Assembly: GCA_002687175.1 (NCBI GenBank)
Contig: NYZP01000035.1
Coordinates: 1-16,206 of the forward strand
DNA: 16,206 nucleotides
Direction of reading: 5' to 3'
Source of the DNA: Parcubacteria group bacterium
Lineage (GTDB): Bacteria > Patescibacteria > ABY1 > Buchananbacterales > UBA6539
A model generated the notes under the pieces. It did no database searches. It had not been told where the DNA came from and saw only the letters and a program-made list of their open reading frames with translations. Below, piece after piece: positions 14,178 through 16,206 of the stretch. The translations under genes were made by a program, and so were the position numbers. Within the stretch, counting starts at the first letter, position 1, and every line of letters begins with the position of its first letter.

Positions 14178-15875
14178 TTAATTTGTGGTTTCTTTCTTAA
14201 CTTTTTTTCCACCAAAAAGCCAATTCTTTTTTAATGGTTTAATTTTAATCAATATTCTTAAAACAACTTTAGTGACTACCATGGCGGAAAACATACTGAT
14301 CAAAATTCCAATGCCTAAAGTTACTGCAAAACCTTTTACCAAACTGGTAGTAAAACCAATCAATATTAAACAGGTAATAAGCGTTGAGATATTGCCATCA
14401 AAAATTGATGGCCAGGCTCGTTTAAATCCTTCGTCAACGGCAATGGAAAGTGGTTTGTCATCCTTAAGTTCTTCTTTTAGTCTTTCAAAAATTAAAATGT
14501 TAGCATCAACAGCAAAACCCAGCGATAAGATAAAACCGGCCATACCGGCTAAAGTCAAAGTAACCGGAATTAATTTAAATATCGCTAAAATGACCAGTCC
14601 ATAAAAAAGTAATGTTCCTACCGCAGTTAAGCCAGGTAAACGGTAGTATAGAATCATAAATAAACTGATGATAATCAAACCAAAAATACCAGCTCTTAAG
14701 CTTTTGGATACCGATTCATCACCCAAGGAAGCGCCAACGGTTTGTTGTGAAATAAGCTCTATTGGTACCGGCAAGGCACCAGCATTCAGTCTTTGCACCA
14801 ATATCTTAGCTTCTTGAACAGAAAACTGTCCGGTGATTACTGCCTGGCCATTTGTAATAGCCTGTTGAACCGTTGGAACACTAATAGGAACTTCATCCAG
14901 GAAAATGCCAATTGGTCGGCCAATATTATTAGTAGTTAAATTCGCAAATAAAGCTGCGCCTTCGTCATTAAATTCAAGATTGATTTGAGGCACTTGGGTA
15001 TTATGATCAAAAGAAACAACGGCTCGCTCCAGTTGTTTACCGGTCAGGCCAGTATAAAGCCACTCATTATCAGCTGCACCAAAATCTCTTTCGGTGGCTG
15101 TTCTGATTAAAATATGGCTACAGCGGACTTCATAAGATTCCCCCTCCCCTCTTTCTTCTTCCATTTTTAAAATATGGTAGCCAAATTCTGTCTTAACTAA
15201 TTCTGGATGAATTTCTCCGGGTGTCAAAGAATCAAAACAAACATCATCAAATTCCGGCAGAAATAAACCTCTGGTTACAAAACCTAAGTCACCACCAGTT
15301 TCTCTGGTACCATGGTCTTCGGTTCGGTCAGTGGCTAATTTATTAAAATCGGTATCCGGTTCTAAAGCTTCAATTAAAATTCCTTTAGCTTTAGTTTTGG
15401 CATCGGCATTAACCGTTGCTAACTGTTCCTTCTGCTCTTCAGTTAAGTCAATTCGTGGATTAGGATTTTGCTCTTTAAATTCCAACAGAGGTGTTTCACC
15501 AATCATGTTAATTGCTTGATTAACATCCAGGACTCCCGCCAATTCCACAATGATTCGATAACTGTCGCCACTTTTAGTAGTTTGAACTATTGGTTCAGCC
15601 ACCCCAAAAGAATTAACCCGTCTTTCAATAACATCACGCACTCCCTCAACGGCGCTGTTTTCTTCAGACGGTGGAATTTGGGAAACATCGGCTTCATAAA
15701 TTAAGTGAGCCCCACCCTGAAGGTCTAAACCTAAAGAAAATTGCTTATCAAAAAAAGCTGGCAAGGTAACACCAGATTTTTTGATGGTTTCTGGAAAATC
15801 TAAAATAATAGCGGAAATTGCTATTAAAAAAATGCCCAAAACGGCAAGTCTAATTTTATTTTTTTGGTTTAGCAT
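14178..15875 (-). CDS. secD: Protein translocase subunit SecD with an inserted parvulin-like domain
   Basis: A 565-aa membrane protein; with SecF it powers late steps of Sec-dependent export. The N-terminal membrane helix is at 8-26. The SecD signature SLGLDLQGGAHLIYEADVS is at 47-65. The P1 head includes DVIERRVNSFGVAEPIVQ (81-98). The P1 fold resumes at WLYTGLTGKQLERA (272-285) and continues through EFNDEGAALFANLT. P1-base motif and five C-terminal membrane helices follow (about 393-547), including GFAVDANILIFERLKEE with Asp457 in the ion pathway. Residues about 140-270 are an insertion not found in ordinary SecD and match a PpiC-type prolyl isomerase in permuted order (separate entry). The ATG at 15875 is preceded by a promoter that leaves a leader of only about 5 nt. 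secF follows 1 nt after the stop. Confidence 0.97.
   Translation of the reverse strand: MLNQKNKIRLAVLGIFLIAISAIILDFPETIKKSGVTLPAFFDKQFSLGLDLQGGAHLIYEADVSQIPPSEENSAVEGVRDVIERRVNSFGVAEPIVQTTKSGDSYRIIVELAGVLDVNQAINMIGETPLLEFKEQNPNPRIDLTEEQKEQLATVNADAKTKAKGILIEALEPDTDFNKLATDRTEDHGTRETGGDLGFVTRGLFLPEFDDVCFDSLTPGEIHPELVKTEFGYHILKMEEERGEGESYEVRCSHILIRTATERDFGAADNEWLYTGLTGKQLERAVVSFDHNTQVPQINLEFNDEGAALFANLTTNNIGRPIGIFLDEVPISVPTVQQAITNGQAVITGQFSVQEAKILVQRLNAGALPVPIELISQQTVGASLGDESVSKSLRAGIFGLIIISLFMILYYRLPGLTAVGTLLFYGLVILAIFKLIPVTLTLAGMAGFILSLGFAVDANILIFERLKEELKDDKPLSIAVDEGFKRAWPSIFDGNISTLITCLILIGFTTSLVKGFAVTLGIGILISMFSAMVVTKVVLRILIKIKPLKKNWLFGGKKVKKETTN
15102..15404 (-). other. Parvulin (PpiC) domain, circularly permuted, inside SecD
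   Basis: This covers SecD residues 158-258. In order the insertion reads: helix AKTKAKGILIEAL, DTDFNKLATDRTEDHG, GGDLGFVTRGLFLPEFDDVC, FDSLTPGEIHPELVKTEFGY, HILKM, a Glu/Gly linker (239-248), then YEVRCSHILIRT (248-259). The first blocks align one for one with parvulins (GADFAELA, GGDLG, MVPEF, LKPGEI, VKTQFGYHI). In normal parvulins the SHIL strand comes first; here it comes last. Candidate active-site residues are His254 (SHIL), His234 (GYHI), Tyr233 and acidic Asp187. Because P1 faces outside, the isomerase would act on chains emerging from SecYEG, much as PrsA does in Gram-positive bacteria. That role is inference. Confidence 0.8.
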
Positions 15876-15886
15876 AAGTTAAAACA

Positions 15887-15915
15887 ATTTTAGCAAAAGA
15901 CTTTGTTTTTAGCAA
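15887..15915 (-). promoter_or_regulatory. Promoter of secDF, nearly leaderless
   Basis: The minus strand has TTGCTA (15910-15915), 17 nt, then TAAAAT (15887-15892) with an extended TGC. Transcription would start near 15880, leaving about 5 nt before the secD ATG and no room for a ribosome-binding site. Confidence 0.65.
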
Positions 15916-15934
15916 GTTATGCTAATTATAACTT
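15914..15934. promoter_or_regulatory. Palindrome upstream of the secD promoter
   Basis: The arms AAGTTAT (15914-15920) and ATAACTT (15928-15934) form a perfect 7-bp inverted repeat with a 7-nt spacer. It touches the -35 box, the position of many operators. An overlapping TTAGCA/TGCTAA inverted repeat lies at 15909-15925. No binding protein can be named. Confidence 0.35.
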
Positions 15935-15966
15935 TGTGGCACATCACATCGCCCGCTCCGCGCAGT

Positions 15967-16016
15967 TTCCTTGGTTGGTTGAAGGAATAAAAGCACCTTA
16001 AGTAAAGGGTTTTTTT
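15967..16016 (+). terminator. Hairpins and T-run of uncertain role
   Basis: A perfect 6-bp hairpin (TTCCTT 15967-15972 with AAGGAA 15982-15987) is followed by a 4-bp one (CCTT 15996-15999 with AAGG 16005-16008) and seven T (16010-16016). The form is that of a weak plus-strand terminator, but no plus-strand gene precedes it, so it could instead be part of the structured segment to the right. Confidence 0.3.
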
Positions 16017-16021
16017 GAGCA

Positions 16022-16206
16022 TATATTTAAAATTAAGCTTCAGGAGTTGAAATTGATGACGGAGTTCGATTTATTGCAAGAAGCTACCTAACCTTTCTCT
16101 TTTAATGCAGGGTACTTCTTGTAAAGCAAGTGGACTCCTAAATATACAAGCGGCGTATCGAGCACTGAAATAATTAAACGGACAGCGTAAGCTGATAGAA
16201 TAATTG
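16022..16206 (+). ncRNA. Candidate structured RNA, cut off by the window edge
   Basis: The stretch 15876-16206 has no convincing gene. From 16022 on, nested complementary segments suggest a folded RNA: TATATTT (16022-16028) with AAATATA (16140-16146), AGGAGT (16042-16047) with ACTCCT (16134-16139), and an inner stem of up to 14 bp (16074-16088 with 16111-16124, one bulged C) holding CAAGAAG and TACC. A further hairpin CAGC-GTAA-GCTG (16183-16194) has a GNRA tetraloop when read on the plus strand only, which suggests that strand. It does not match the tmRNA, RNase P RNA, SRP RNA, tRNA or rRNA motifs I know. It could also be a ribozyme or intron fragment, or the leader of a gene beyond the window. 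Confidence 0.4.

Noticed and set aside
14177..14215. Longer SecF starting at TTG 14215
   Set aside because: It would overlap secD by 38 nt and add a Lys-rich stretch not typical of SecF; the ATG at 14176 sits right after the secD stop and gives the normal N-terminus.
15102..15404. Two tandem parvulin domains in SecD
   Set aside because: After SHILIRT the sequence returns within about 12 residues to the SecD motif WLYTGLTGK, leaving no room for a second domain; permutation of one domain fits better.
16056..16091. Micro-ORF MTEFDLLQEAT with an AGGAG ribosome-binding sequence 9 nt upstream
   Set aside because: Only 11 codons, and both the AGGAG and the coding bases take part in the predicted stems, so a structured RNA explains them better. 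It could still be a leader peptide.

Overview
The window looks like a piece of a Patescibacteria (CPR) chromosome. The evidence is AT-rich DNA, short intergenic gaps, almost exclusively TAA stops, and several protein types common in that radiation: a DUF5667-type membrane protein paired with an ECF sigma factor, a VirD4/HerA-like ATPase with a CxxC-x17-CxxC zinc ribbon beside a one-TM partner, a sigma-region-4/winged-helix fusion, and an aromatic-amino-acid-type permease. No rRNA, tRNA, CRISPR array, transposase or phage gene is visible. A finer taxonomic placement is not possible from this sequence.

Layout from left to right. 1-232: an intergenic stretch with a two-copy imperfect repeat, a hairpin, and the terminator of the first operon. 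233-2881 (minus): an ECF sigma factor followed 3 nt later by a 700-aa DUF5667 membrane protein, probably a sigma/anti-sigma-like or envelope-sensing pair. 2882-3284: a divergent control region and a 41-aa acidic repeat protein on the plus strand (3078-3203), too short for routine gene calling, ended by a strong bidirectional terminator. 3285-5894 (minus): clpB, driven by a consensus promoter with a perfect CIRCE operator, so it should be under HrcA heat-shock control. 5999-7132 (minus): a permease. 7203-8507 (minus): UDP-glucose 6-dehydrogenase with a hairpin-containing leader of about 105 nt. 8652-13051 (minus): a three-gene cluster of the sigma4/HARE-HTH-like regulator, the one-TM protein and the VirD4/HerA-like ATPase. 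13229-15875 (minus): secD-secF. 15876-16206: no gene; it holds the secD promoter, palindromes and what looks like part of a structured RNA running off the right edge.

The window combines envelope biology (Sec motor, sugar-nucleotide dehydrogenase, secretion/pilus-like ATPase, envelope-type sigma pair) with protein quality control (ClpB). The most unusual item is SecD. Its extracytoplasmic P1 domain carries an insertion of about 130 residues that reads as a parvulin (PpiC) prolyl isomerase in circularly permuted order, with the usual first strand (SHIL motif) placed after the usual last strand (GYHIL). This suggests a folding catalyst built into the exit side of the translocon. Other noteworthy items are the tiny acidic repeat gene with a terminator-like hairpin in its leader, the permease terminator that contains the clpB -35 box, very short or absent 5' leaders on two genes, and the unexplained structured segment at the right end.
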